Positions 1-8,483 of a DNA stretch of 64,000 bases are shown in pieces. Position numbers and translations under genes: made by a program. Every line of letters begins with the position of its first letter. The stretch's first letter is position 1. The notes under the pieces were generated by a model. That model was not told where the DNA came from. It did no database searches and saw nothing but the letters and a program-made list of their open reading frames with translations. The DNA lies in the NCBI GenBank assembly GCA_965661265.1, contig CBFIDE010000002.1, positions 62,001 to 126,000 of the forward strand, in the 5' to 3' direction. Origin of the DNA: CBFIDE01 sp965661265 (lineage in GTDB: Bacteria > Bacteroidota > Bacteroidia > Flavobacteriales > Schleiferiaceae).

Positions 1-2
1 TA

Positions 3-131
3 AGCAATATTTTAGATCGGCCTGAAAATGAAAAGCCTTTTTTGTTACTCCCTGTGGGTTACCCCGATGAGAATGCGGAGGTACCAAATTTGGAAAGAAA
101 AGATTTGGGTGAAATATCGGTATTTAAATAA
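3..131 (+). CDS. Nitroreductase family protein, C-terminal end (partial, runs off left edge)
   Basis: Only the last 42 codons are in the window; the frame is open from base 3 to the TAA at 129-131. The C-terminus contains FLLLPVGYPDENAEVP followed by LERKDLGEISVF, which I recognise as the conserved tail of Bacteroidota nitroreductase-family flavoproteins (FMN- and NAD(P)H-dependent oxidoreductases). The substrate cannot be judged from this part. The gene converges on the Crp/Fnr regulator, with the two stop codons touching and no room for a separate terminator. Confidence 0.7.
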   Translation, partial: SNILDRPENEKPFLLLPVGYPDENAEVPNLERKDLGEISVFK

Positions 132-791
132 TTAAAATGCTTTTAAATTTCTGACAACAAGGCGCTTACGATCAAATTCTATCAGGCCTTCATCCCTTAA
201 TTCATTTAAGGTCGTAGTAACCGTTTGTCTGCTTGTACCAATAAGATTTCCGATATTTTTATGAGTATACATTTGTTCAATATGTACCTCATCTCCTTTC
301 TTTTCACCTTTCTCAATGGCCATTTCCCTGATAAAATCCATGAGTCTGCCTCTTACATCTTTAAAAACGAGATTGTCTACCCGGCGTTCAAGTTTTCTCA
401 TTCTGCCACCGATCCACTTATAGATGCTAAAACTAAATTCTTTATTATCCTTCATTAGATCCTTCATTAGATCTATATGCACAGGACAAAGAATCGTCTC
501 ATTTTCTAGAGAAACAGCAATTTCAGATCTTTTATCCTCACCAAGTAAAGCAAGTTCTCCAAACATTTCTCCTCTGCCTAGAATCGCTCTTACAACCTCT
601 ACTCCATCTTCAGAATAATTTGTGATTTTTACTTTTCCTTGAGCAATAAGAAACATACTTTTAGCAGGATCATCTGTAAAGTAGATAGTTTCTCCTTTTT
701 TATAATCCTTAAAATGCCCATCATCACCATAATCTTTGGTTTTGTGCGGGCACATAATGTTGAATAAGTTTACGTCATTAAAATACCACAT
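132..791 (-). CDS. Crp/Fnr family transcriptional regulator
   Basis: One-component DNA-binding regulator of about 219 residues. The N-terminal half is a cyclic-nucleotide-binding-type beta roll (GETIYFTDDPAKSMFLIAQG, then GRGEMFGELALLGEDKRS), followed by a long dimerisation helix and a C-terminal Crp-type winged helix-turn-helix (THKNIGNLIGTSRQTVTTTL, then LRDEGLI). There is no FNR-like N-terminal cysteine cluster, so an Fe-S oxygen sensor is unlikely. A second start at Met13 is possible; I kept the first one. Ligand and regulon cannot be told. The downstream neighbour is the converging nitroreductase; upstream is the end of the patatin gene. Confidence 0.9.
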   Translation of the reverse strand: MWYFNDVNLFNIMCPHKTKDYGDDGHFKDYKKGETIYFTDDPAKSMFLIAQGKVKITNYSEDGVEVVRAILGRGEMFGELALLGEDKRSEIAVSLENETILCPVHIDLMKDLMKDNKEFSFSIYKWIGGRMRKLERRVDNLVFKDVRGRLMDFIREMAIEKGEKKGDEVHIEQMYTHKNIGNLIGTSRQTVTTTLNELRDEGLIEFDRKRLVVRNLKAF

Positions 792-846
792 GATAAGCTT
801 AAATAAGTTGTATTATAAAGAGCAATTTACTCATTTTCGGTATCCA

Positions 847-3075
847 TTAAAACCAAAAACCCAAATTAACATAAGTATAAACATTAGAGTGGTTTGAGCT
901 ACCGGCCACACTAAATTCTATAGGTCCAAGTCTGCTGTCAAATGAGTAAGAAAAGGCATAGCCATCAAGGATAATACTTTCGTCAAAAAGCCCATCAAAA
1001 TTGCTCTCAAGCTTTCCGGCATTTGCTCTAAAAATAAGATGATGTTTTCCGGAAATATTATAGTCAAAGTCTAATCGTCCAATAAGAGTATTCCTGCCAA
1101 AGAGTTCCATATATCGATAACCAATGAAAGGCTTAATATAATTGATATAATTCCTTCCCATGCTTCCTAAGAATATTTGGTAAGGATAGTCTAAATCAGG
1201 TCCAATGGTTGCGGCACCATAGAATCCATATTGCAAATTGATCTTGTTAGTAAGCCCGATGGCTTGATTAAAGCCAAGCTCAATGACCGATGAAGGTTCG
1301 TAAAATTCATCAAAGGCTCGTTGTTCAGAGATTAGTCTAAAGCTAGAATTAAATTGAACACCTGAGCTTGGATAGTTTGCATCATTATAGGTGTCAAGGT
1401 TTATGAATCCATAATAGTTAATATAGTTTTTGTTGAAATTCTCCAAATCTTGAAAATTGAGACTTCGGGAAACATCTATGTTTTCAAGCTGTAAGCCACC
1501 CCCAACCGCTAGGGCATCTCTCAAGGTGGATTGAATGAATATGTCTAATGAATAGTCTCTGTAATCCAATTGATCATTAGGAACTAAGTTTTCATAAAGT
1601 CGGGTCTCAAATCTATTTCCACGAAATTTGAGTCCTACAGTAGGAATTAACCCAAAATCCAAAAGATAGCTGACTAAAAAACGTGGATTATCAGAAACAG
1701 CAAAATCAGCACTTAATTTGGAGTTTTTGATTAGAAAATTACGTTGTGTAAAGTTGAGTAAAAGGGCAGTTTTGAAATCATCATCATAATGCAACCCTAA
1801 TCTTAATTGGGTCATGCTCGGGTTTTCTACAAGCTTAAAAATTATTTTAAATGAAGTGTCTACCGGTTCTAAATGATAGCTAATACTTTTAAAGTATTGA
1901 CTTCCATAAAGTTGATCCATTCCACGGTCTAGTTCTTTAGCTGAAACAATCTCTCCTTGTTTTATTCTAAGTTTGCTCAGAACATAATTTTCCGAAACCT
2001 TATCCAAACCTTTTAGTTCAATATCCTCAACAAAGAACTCTGAAAATGGTGTGGCTTTAATTTTTTCTGGCTCTGAATCGATTTTAACTAAACTTGTGCT
2101 TTGGTCGCCATCAGGTTTTTGTCTGATATGTTTTTTTAGCTGCTCAATAGTTGCTCTTTTTCCTTCGGAGAAGATAGTTGCAAATTGATCATAATCAGTA
2201 ATTCTAACATTTGGCAAATTGGGCTGAACCAGTATATCCGTAAGGCCTAATTGTTCTTTGTAAGAGTCTTTTTTTACGAATGTGCTCGTTTGCTCAAGAA
2301 CGCTTACAATAGTGTTTATATCCTCAATTTTATTGGGCTCACCGTTAACATCGATGCCAATGATAATATCTACTCCTTTAGTCTTCATGATGTCCGTAGG
2401 AAAGTTATTGATAACCCCACCATCAACATATACGGAGTCTCCAATTCTATGCGGAGTAAATAGTGATGGAAATGCAGTACTTGCTCTAAGGGCGTCTATA
2501 ATTGAGCCTTCTTCAAATACTTTTAAAGAACCACTTTCAATATTAGTAGCAACACAAAAGAAAGGGATGGGATAAGATTTAAAATTTGGATATTGATAAG
2601 CTTGTTGGAATAAATAGGAGAGTTCTTTTAAAATATATTGAGCGTAGTTAAAGGCTTCAGGTAGTTTCACCTTTTTGTGCTCCACATTAAAACTTACTAG
2701 ATATCTATTCTCTGTTGATCTGTCAATATAGCTAAGCCTATTTCTTGGGACCTTGTTTTCTAAAAGGGCCTCCCAATCTACTTTTGAGAGATAGAACTTA
2801 ATTTCTTGGCTGCTATAGCCTAAGGAATACATTGCGGCAATTATGGAACCCATCGACGTGCCACCGATATAATCTATTTCAATTCCTGCCTCTTCAAGAG
2901 CTTCAATAGCCCCAATTTGAGCAATTGATTTTGCACCACCGCCGCTTAAAACTAAACCTACTGTTTGGCTATTGTCAAATTCTTGCCCTAAAGAGGAAAA
3001 TGTGCATAAAATCGCGAAAGCGAAAAAGCTTATTTGAAGGATTCTATTTTTCAACTTTGCTAGTAAAATAATCAA
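847..3075 (-). CDS. Patatin-like phospholipase fused to BamA-type outer-membrane barrel
   Basis: 742-residue exported protein. After a signal peptide (about 1-30) comes a patatin domain (about 38-310) with the oxyanion motif GGGAKS (45-50), the nucleophile elbow GTSMG (Ser74) and the DGG motif (Asp218), so the Ser-Asp dyad is intact. A POTRA-like segment follows (about 345-415), then a surface-antigen barrel of about 320 residues ending in an aromatic residue, as outer-membrane barrels do. This is the PlpD-like type Vd autotransporter layout: lipase passenger plus barrel in one chain. Its first codons overlap the end of uvrC by 32 bases, so the two are probably co-transcribed. Phospholipase A activity is inferred from family. 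Confidence 0.9.
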   Translation of the reverse strand: MIILLAKLKNRILQISFFAFAILCTFSSLGQEFDNSQTVGLVLSGGGAKSIAQIGAIEALEEAGIEIDYIGGTSMGSIIAAMYSLGYSSQEIKFYLSKVDWEALLENKVPRNRLSYIDRSTENRYLVSFNVEHKKVKLPEAFNYAQYILKELSYLFQQAYQYPNFKSYPIPFFCVATNIESGSLKVFEEGSIIDALRASTAFPSLFTPHRIGDSVYVDGGVINNFPTDIMKTKGVDIIIGIDVNGEPNKIEDINTIVSVLEQTSTFVKKDSYKEQLGLTDILVQPNLPNVRITDYDQFATIFSEGKRATIEQLKKHIRQKPDGDQSTSLVKIDSEPEKIKATPFSEFFVEDIELKGLDKVSENYVLSKLRIKQGEIVSAKELDRGMDQLYGSQYFKSISYHLEPVDTSFKIIFKLVENPSMTQLRLGLHYDDDFKTALLLNFTQRNFLIKNSKLSADFAVSDNPRFLVSYLLDFGLIPTVGLKFRGNRFETRLYENLVPNDQLDYRDYSLDIFIQSTLRDALAVGGGLQLENIDVSRSLNFQDLENFNKNYINYYGFINLDTYNDANYPSSGVQFNSSFRLISEQRAFDEFYEPSSVIELGFNQAIGLTNKINLQYGFYGAATIGPDLDYPYQIFLGSMGRNYINYIKPFIGYRYMELFGRNTLIGRLDFDYNISGKHHLIFRANAGKLESNFDGLFDESIILDGYAFSYSFDSRLGPIEFSVAGSSNHSNVYTYVNLGFWF

Positions 3076-4849
3076 CTATTTTTTGTGCTTTACTCTTTCC
3101 TACAACTGCTTCAATGCTACCCTGACTAGCCTTTTTAACTCCTGTTACGGATTTAAAGGTTTTCATTAATTCCAGAATGCTAGCCGGCCCAATGCCCTCT
3201 ATATTATCTAATTCAGATGTAAAGGTAGCCTTACTCCTTCGATTTCTATGATGAGTAATTCCAAATCTATGCGCCTCATCTCTTAATCGCTGAATTATTT
3301 TTAAGCTTTCAGATCTCTTGTCTAGATATAAAGGGTATTTATCCCCTGGGAAATACAATTCTTCTAATCTTTTTGCAATTCCAATAATCGCAATTTCTCC
3401 TCTCAGTCCAAGGTCATCAAGACTTTTAAGCGCAGCGCTTAATTGTCCCTTTCCTCCATCAATAATTATCAATTGCGGTAAGTCTTGCTTTTCCTCTTGC
3501 AGTCTTTTATACCTCCTATAAACGACCTCAGTCATACTTGCATAATCATCAGGGCCTTCAACAGTTTTAATATTGAAGTGACGATAATCTTTTTTAGAGG
3601 GTTTGCCATCTTTAAAAACAACACAAGCAGCAACTGGATTAGTTCCTTGGATGTTTGAATTATCAAAGCATTCTATATGTCTTGGCTCAACAGACATCCT
3701 TAAATCTGTTTTCATTTGTTGCATGATCCTATTAGTATGTCTGTCAGGATCTACGATTTGCATATTTTTTAATTTCTCAAGTCTGTAATAGCGAGCGTTT
3801 TTTCGGCTGAGCTCTACTAGATGTCTTTTATCTCCGATTTGAGGCACCGATACTTTAAGGTTAGGCAGCTCAAATTCTATTTCATGAGATAAAAAGAGTT
3901 CCTTACTTTGAGAATTAAAAAGGCTCCTAATTTCTGGAATAGCCATTTCTAAAAGTTCAGACTCTTCTTCATTTAACTTTTTCTTGAACTCCATGGTATG
4001 AGAACGTAGAACGGCTCCATCTATAATCATGAGGTAATTAACATAGGCGTACTCTGCGTCAGAAATTACTGAGAAGACATCTACATTTGTGATTTTAGGA
4101 TGTACCACGGTAGATTTAAATTGGTATTGTTCAATTGCCTCTACTTTTTCCTTTAAAGCTTGGGCCTCTTCAAATTGAAGTGCCTCCGCACAAGAATTCA
4201 TTTCGTCTTCTAATTTTTTACGAACGGTTTTTAAGTTTCCTTTAATGAGATCTCTCGCCGCATCAACATCTAATTGATACTCTTCTGGACTTTGCTTAGC
4301 CTCACAAGGGCCTAAACAATTTCCCATATGGTACTCTAAACAAACTCTAAATTTATCTGCTTCAATATTCTCTTGACTTAATTTAAGCTTGCATGTTCTG
4401 ATATGATAAAGCTTCCTAATTAAATCTAAGACAGCCTTCATTACCTTAATAGATGCATAAGGGCCATAATATTCAGATCCATCTTTTATAAGCTGCCTCG
4501 TAGAAAATATCCTTGGAAAGGGTTCTTTCTTAATGACAATCCATGGGTAGGTTTTGTCATCTTTAAGGTTAATATTGTATTTTGGTTGATACTCCTTAAT
4601 CAGATTGTTTTCTAGGAGTAAAGCATCAATTTCAGTTTCGGTAATGATAGTTTTTATATCCACAATTTTACGAACCAATATTGCCGTTTTAGCATTCTCA
4701 TGGTTCTTAGTAAAATAGCTCGAAACCCTTTTTCTGAGGTCTTTGGCCTTTCCGATATAAATGATTTTACCCTCTTTATCAAGGTGCTGATAAATCCCTG
4801 GCTTATTGGGTAAGCTTTTTAGGATGTTCTGTATCTTTTCTGAGGCCAT
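3044..4849 (-). CDS. uvrC: Excinuclease ABC subunit C
   Basis: UvrC makes the two incisions in nucleotide excision repair. The 601 residues match the usual length. An N-terminal GIY-YIG nuclease (GIY 18-20, YIG 31-33) cuts 3' of the lesion; a UvrB-binding UVR segment lies near 200-240; the RNase-H-like C-terminal nuclease contains IECFDNSNIQGTNPVAACVV; tandem helix-hairpin-helix motifs end the protein (LDNIEGIGPASILELM). A TAnnTTTG -7 box (TACCTTTG on the minus strand) lies only four bases before the ATG, so the message may be leaderless. The patatin-barrel gene overlaps its 3' end. Confidence 0.97.
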   Translation of the reverse strand: MASEKIQNILKSLPNKPGIYQHLDKEGKIIYIGKAKDLRKRVSSYFTKNHENAKTAILVRKIVDIKTIITETEIDALLLENNLIKEYQPKYNINLKDDKTYPWIVIKKEPFPRIFSTRQLIKDGSEYYGPYASIKVMKAVLDLIRKLYHIRTCKLKLSQENIEADKFRVCLEYHMGNCLGPCEAKQSPEEYQLDVDAARDLIKGNLKTVRKKLEDEMNSCAEALQFEEAQALKEKVEAIEQYQFKSTVVHPKITNVDVFSVISDAEYAYVNYLMIIDGAVLRSHTMEFKKKLNEEESELLEMAIPEIRSLFNSQSKELFLSHEIEFELPNLKVSVPQIGDKRHLVELSRKNARYYRLEKLKNMQIVDPDRHTNRIMQQMKTDLRMSVEPRHIECFDNSNIQGTNPVAACVVFKDGKPSKKDYRHFNIKTVEGPDDYASMTEVVYRRYKRLQEEKQDLPQLIIIDGGKGQLSAALKSLDDLGLRGEIAIIGIAKRLEELYFPGDKYPLYLDKRSESLKIIQRLRDEAHRFGITHHRNRRSKATFTSELDNIEGIGPASILELMKTFKSVTGVKKASQGSIEAVVGKSKAQKIVDYFTSKVEK

Positions 4850-4853
4850 TAAT

Positions 4854-4861
4854 CAAAGGTA
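4854..4861 (-). promoter_or_regulatory. Bacteroidota -7 box immediately before uvrC
   Basis: The minus strand reads TACCTTTG, an exact match to the Bacteroidota sigma-A -7 consensus TAnnTTTG. It ends only four bases before the uvrC start codon, which would put transcription start at or just inside the ATG. I saw no convincing -33 TTG. Confidence 0.45.
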
Positions 4862-4910
4862 GAAAATAAAGGGCTCAAGCATCAACTATTGGGACAAGCA
4901 TTTCAAGGAA

Positions 4911-5330
4911 TTATGAGGGGAAATTCTTCTTTAGGTAATTAACAATTTCTATATCCGCAGCAGCCCAGGTAAGATTGGAAAGTTTGCTTAAAGGGAGCCA
5001 TATAGAATCGATATGCTCTGTTAAATCAAAATCTAAATTCTCTGCTTCGCATAAAAAAGAATGGAGTCTAATATTAAAATCCGCGTATGAGTAAGTATTT
5101 ACTATTAAAGGTCGTAGTAGTTTTATGGAGGTAGCTAGTTCTTCCTTTATTTCTCTTTCTAATGCTTGAAAAGGGCTTTCGCCGATTTCAATTTTGCCTC
5201 CAGGAAATTCCCATTTGTTAGCCAAGTATTCATATTTATGCTTTCCTCTTTGTACACATAAATATTTATCACCACTAATAATTACGGCAGCAGCAACATC
5301 AATAGAAGTGGGAGTATTTTTTTGAGACAT
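4911..5330 (-). CDS. Nudix hydrolase (MutT-like)
   Basis: 139-residue small Nudix protein. The Nudix box GX5EX7REUXEEXGU is present and intact: GGKIEIGESPFQALEREIKE followed by EL. The surroundings (WEFPGGK before the box, short length) resemble 8-oxo-dGTP diphosphatases of the MutT branch, which clean oxidised nucleotides from the pool. That would suit its place upstream of the repair gene uvrC on the same strand, but substrate assignment within Nudix proteins is unreliable. About 60 bases separate it from uvrC, which has its own -7 box. Confidence 0.9.
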   Translation of the reverse strand: MSQKNTPTSIDVAAAVIISGDKYLCVQRGKHKYEYLANKWEFPGGKIEIGESPFQALEREIKEELATSIKLLRPLIVNTYSYADFNIRLHSFLCEAENLDFDLTEHIDSIWLPLSKLSNLTWAAADIEIVNYLKKNFPS

Positions 5331-5357
5331 TTGGCTATGATTAAGGAAAGGTGATCA

Positions 5358-5846
5358 TTATATTTCTATTACTACTTTTCCATAATGTAAGCCTTTTCCA
5401 AAGTATTCTGTGAGCCTTGGAATTTCCTCCATTTTATAAGGTCCATCAATTTGTGGTTTCAAAACGCCCTTAATAAACAGCTCGTTCACATAATCTAAAC
5501 CTTCATTAGATTTGAGTCCTAATATTTTTATTTTTTTAGTCCCAAACAGATTTAAGAAGGAGCCTCCTAGAAGAATTTTTATTAAAGTTCCGGGCTGACC
5601 TCCAATACTGACATAGGTGCCAAAGGGCTCTAAAACTTTTCGATAGCTCAAAGGGCTTTGGTTGGATTTGCAGTCTAAGATAATGTCATATCGCTCTAGT
5701 ATATCACAAAAATTATACTGTTTATAGTCCAGAACTGAGTTAAAGCCAAGGGCTCTCATCTTTTGAAGTTTTTTACCGGTATCAACCCCAACTACATGAC
5801 AGTTGAGGTTTTTGGCATATTGCAGAGCTTGTTTTACAATAATCAT
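5358..5846 (-). pseudogene. Truncated zinc-type alcohol dehydrogenase/NADP-dependent oxidoreductase, C-terminal half
   Basis: The 162 codons correspond to the C-terminal half of an MDR-superfamily NAD(P)-dependent oxidoreductase: second half of the Rossmann fold (VVGVDTGKKLQKMRALGFNS, then VLDYKQYNF), a GTYVSIGGQPGT segment, and the usual ending KGLHYGKVVIEI. The whole N-terminal GroES-like catalytic domain (about 130 residues) and the GxxGxxG nucleotide-binding loop are missing. Reading upstream in the same frame meets two TGA stops within 20 bases of the first ATG, and no GroES-like sequence lies in the 120 bases to the divergent arsR promoter. I call it a decayed remnant. It could still be expressed, but it cannot be a normal dehydrogenase. 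Confidence 0.75.
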
Positions 5847-5908
5847 AGGGTGCGATCATTTTCAATAATTCTCTGCACTAATAAATATTATGTCCATTAA
5901 GAGAAAAA

Positions 5909-5917
5909 TAACTTTTG
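5909..5917 (+). promoter_or_regulatory. Possible -7 element of the ars operon
   Basis: TAACTTTTG is a near match to the Bacteroidota -7 box TAnnTTTG, with one extra base in the spacer. It lies 11 bases before the arsR operator palindrome, so a repressor bound there would cover the transcription start. Tentative. Confidence 0.35.
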
Positions 5918-5928
5918 GCGTACATATA

Positions 5929-5958
5929 TTAATCGTAATATTGCAATGATACGATTAA
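5929..5958 (+). promoter_or_regulatory. ArsR operator: 9-bp perfect inverted repeat
   Basis: TTAATCGTA at 5929-5937 and TACGATTAA at 5950-5958 are exact reverse complements separated by 12 bases. The site ends 8 bases before the GTG start of the ArsR-family repressor. ArsR/SmtB dimers bind imperfect 12-2-12-type palindromes rich in ATCG/CGAT, so this is very likely the autoregulatory operator of the arsenic operon. Confidence 0.75.
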
Positions 5959-5965
5959 AGAAAAG

Positions 5966-6298
5966 GTGGGATTATCAAAAACAGAAATATTTACGGATCA
6001 GCAGAATGAAATTTCTCTTTTTGCCAAAGTCTTAGGACATCCGGCAAGGGTAGCGATTTTGCAACATTTGTTTAAAATCAATTCTTGTGTTTGTGGAGAT
6101 TTAGTGGATGAAATAGGATTAGCTCAGCCAACAATATCACAGCATTTAAAGGAGTTAAAACAACTTGGTTTGATCAAAGGGAATGTAGAGGGTACAAGTG
6201 TTTGTTATTGTATACATGCGGAAAATTGGTCAGCCATGAAAGAAGTGCTAATGGACTTTGTTAATCAAGACCTTGCTAAAAGACAGGATTGCTGTTAA
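5966..6298 (+). CDS. arsR: ArsR/SmtB family metalloregulatory repressor
   Basis: 110-residue winged-helix repressor with a GTG start. The wHTH recognition region reads LVDEIGLAQPTISQHLKELK, and just before it SCVCGDL matches the ELCVCDL-type trivalent-arsenic thiol site of classical ArsR. The C-terminus ends in a CysCys pair that may add metal ligands. It is the first gene of a four-gene arsenic operon (DUF6428, ArsC-like, ACR3 transporter), spaced 12 bases from the next gene and preceded by a strong palindrome. Expected behaviour from family knowledge: it represses the operon and dissociates on binding arsenite or antimonite. Confidence 0.93.
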   Translation: MGLSKTEIFTDQQNEISLFAKVLGHPARVAILQHLFKINSCVCGDLVDEIGLAQPTISQHLKELKQLGLIKGNVEGTSVCYCIHAENWSAMKEVLMDFVNQDLAKRQDCC

Positions 6299-6310
6299 AA
6301 ACATTGAATC

Positions 6311-6778
6311 ATGAAATTATCAGAAGTAAAAACAGTCTTAAAGGAAATACAGAACTTAGGGTTTCAATTGCCAAATGGAGAATTGGTTCCAAGTCATTTT
6401 CATGTAACAGAAGTTGGTAAAATCTCCAAGCACTTTATTGATTGCGGTGGAACTGAAAGAAATGAGGAAGTAGTCAACTTTCAACTCTGGAATGCAAATG
6501 ATTACGATCATAGATTACATCCAGAAAAGTTGCTCAGTATTATAGAGCTTTCTGAACAGGTTTTAAATATTGAGAATCTAGAAATTGAGGTAGAATATCA
6601 AGCCGATACAATTGGAAAATTTGGTCTTGAGTTTGACGGAAGTAATTTCTTGCTTACCACTAAGGAAACAGACTGTTTGGCAAAGGATCAATGTGGTATC
6701 CCTATTAAAAAACCAAGGATACGAATATCTAATTTGAATGCTGAGTCTTGTTGTTCTCCAGATGGAGGTTGCTGTTAA
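6311..6778 (+). CDS. DUF6428 family protein of the arsenic operon
   Basis: 155-residue cytosolic protein that I recognise as the DUF6428 family, usually found between arsR and the arsenate-reductase-like gene in Bacteroidota ars operons. It has no signal peptide or membrane segment. The body contains THFHVTEVGKISK-like sequence (here SHFHVTEVGKISKHFIDCGG), with several Cys and His. It ends in a cysteine-rich tail, ESCCSPDGGCC, that could bind or relay arsenite. The function is unknown; a chaperone or As(III)-handling role is only inferred from position and cysteines. Confidence 0.8.
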   Translation: MKLSEVKTVLKEIQNLGFQLPNGELVPSHFHVTEVGKISKHFIDCGGTERNEEVVNFQLWNANDYDHRLHPEKLLSIIELSEQVLNIENLEIEVEYQADTIGKFGLEFDGSNFLLTTKETDCLAKDQCGIPIKKPRIRISNLNAESCCSPDGGCC

Positions 6779-6798
6779 AAAATATTAAAAAAGTGAAT

Positions 6799-7425
6799 AT
6801 GTCAGAGCACATGCTATTTCCGGAACTAGCGCACGTAATTAAAGAACTAAAACCACAAACTATTCCTGAAGAAAGAAAGGTCTTATTAAATCAATTAAGG
6901 GACTTTATTCAGCTAAAAGTTTCAAGTAATCAAGAAATTCGCCTCAACTTTATTTGTACTCATAATTCACGTAGAAGTCATTTATCACAAGTTTGGGCAC
7001 AAGTACTAGCAGCATATTTTAATATCCAAAATGTGTATTGTTATTCGGGCGGTACAGAAGCAACTGCACTTTTTCCGATGGTGGCCGAAACTTTGAATGA
7101 CTCTGGTTTTCAGATTCAAATTATTTCAAAAGAAAAGAACCCAATCTACTCCATCAAGTATGCTGAAAATGAGCATCCCATTATAGGATTTTCTAAAAAG
7201 CATGATGATGATTTTAATCCAAGATCAAAATTTGCTGCAATTTTAACTTGCTCGCATGCGGATGAGGGATGTCCTTTTATAGCCGGGGCTGAAAAACGTA
7301 TTCCTATAACTTTTAATGACCCAAAAGAATTTGACAATAGCTCGCAACAAGCGGAAAAATACAAAGAAAGAAGTCTGCAAATTGCAACTGAGTTTTATTA
7401 TGCATTTTCTCAAATAAAGCCCTAA
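6799..7425 (+). CDS. Low-molecular-weight phosphatase-like arsenate reductase
   Basis: The start is placed at ATG 6799 (MSEHMLFPELAHVI): an earlier in-frame ATG lies inside the preceding gene and would add 17 unmatched residues. The 208-residue protein carries the LMW-PTP/ArsC P-loop CX5R as CTHNSRR near residue 56, in context LNFICTHNSRRSHLSQVWA. Later cysteines (LTCSHADEGCPFI) could serve the thiol relay of thioredoxin-coupled arsenate reductases. It most likely reduces As(V) to As(III) for export by the adjacent ACR3 pump, though a plain protein tyrosine phosphatase cannot be excluded by motif alone. It ends two bases before the ACR3 start. Confidence 0.85.
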   Translation: MSEHMLFPELAHVIKELKPQTIPEERKVLLNQLRDFIQLKVSSNQEIRLNFICTHNSRRSHLSQVWAQVLAAYFNIQNVYCYSGGTEATALFPMVAETLNDSGFQIQIISKEKNPIYSIKYAENEHPIIGFSKKHDDDFNPRSKFAAILTCSHADEGCPFIAGAEKRIPITFNDPKEFDNSSQQAEKYKERSLQIATEFYYAFSQIKP

Positions 7426-7427
7426 AG

Positions 7428-8483
7428 ATGTCTAAGCCAAAAAAATTAAGTTACCTAGATAAAAACCTGACGCTCTGGATATTTGTAGCCATGGCTATTG
7501 GAGTTGGAATTGGTTATTTATTTCCAAATTTTCCTGAAGTAATTAATACATTTAATACCGGCACTACCAATATTCCCATTGCAATTGGGCTGATATTAAT
7601 GATGTATCCTCCACTTGCTAAAGTGAACTATTCCCTTTTGCCAAAGGTTTTAAAGAACACAAAAATCTTATCGGTTTCTCTATTATTAAATTGGTTATTA
7701 GGGCCTTTCTTGATGTTTTTTTTAGCAATCTTTTTTTTAGGAGATTACCCTGAGTATATGGTTGGCTTAATACTAATTGGCTTAGCAAGATGCATTGCAA
7801 TGGTGTTAGTTTGGAACGATTTAGCTGAAGGCAGCAGCGAGTATGGGGCAGCCCTTGTTGCTCTTAATAGCATATTTCAGGTTTTCGCATATAGCTTTTA
7901 TGCATGGTTTTTTATAACTGTATTGCCTCCCTACTTTGGCTTTGAAGGTACGATTGTAGATATTTCTATAGCAACAATTGCTGAAAGTGTAGCCATTTAT
8001 TTGGGTATACCATTTCTATTAGGAATCTTAAGTAGAGTGATTCTTGTAAAACTAAAAGGAGAAGAATGGTATTCTAAAGTCTTTATTCCAAGGATATCTC
8101 CGATCACGCTTATCTCTTTGCTATTTACAATTGTCCTGATGTTCTCCCTAAAAGGAGAGCTTATTGTTAAAATACCATTAGATGTATTGATCATAGCGAT
8201 ACCTCTTCTTATTTATTTTACTCTTATGTTCATTATTGGATTCTTTGTTACTAAAGCTACTGGAGCAGAGTATGATAAGACAGCTTCTGTGGCTTTTACT
8301 GCGGCTGGCAATAATTTTGAATTAGCTATTGCTGTTGCTATTGCTGTTTTTGGTCTTAATTCTGGGCAAGCTTTTGCCGGAGTAATTGGGCCTTTGGTTG
8401 AAGTGCCTGCCCTCATTGTTTTGGTAAAAGTTTCTTTCTGGCTCAGAAAAAGGTATTACAAAAAGTCAAATTTGGAAACATGA
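7428..8483 (+). CDS. arsB: ACR3 family arsenite efflux transporter
   Basis: 351-residue membrane protein with about ten hydrophobic helices, of the ACR3/bile-acid-symporter superfamily rather than the ArsB type. Recognisable blocks are YPPLAKVNYSLLPK, NWLLGPFLMFFLA, GLARCIAMVLVWNDLA (containing the functionally essential ACR3 cysteine) and FTAAGNNFELAIAVAIAVFG. It pumps arsenite out of the cytoplasm using the proton gradient. It is the last gene of the ars operon and starts two bases after the reductase-like gene. No strong terminator hairpin is obvious after it. Confidence 0.95.
   Translation: MSKPKKLSYLDKNLTLWIFVAMAIGVGIGYLFPNFPEVINTFNTGTTNIPIAIGLILMMYPPLAKVNYSLLPKVLKNTKILSVSLLLNWLLGPFLMFFLAIFFLGDYPEYMVGLILIGLARCIAMVLVWNDLAEGSSEYGAALVALNSIFQVFAYSFYAWFFITVLPPYFGFEGTIVDISIATIAESVAIYLGIPFLLGILSRVILVKLKGEEWYSKVFIPRISPITLISLLFTIVLMFSLKGELIVKIPLDVLIIAIPLLIYFTLMFIIGFFVTKATGAEYDKTASVAFTAAGNNFELAIAVAIAVFGLNSGQAFAGVIGPLVEVPALIVLVKVSFWLRKRYYKKSNLET

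Noticed and set aside
6748..6798. Earlier ATG for the ArsC/LMW-PTP-like gene
   Set aside because: It lies inside the coding end of the DUF6428 gene and adds an unmatched basic stretch; the ATG at 6799 is where the protein family begins.
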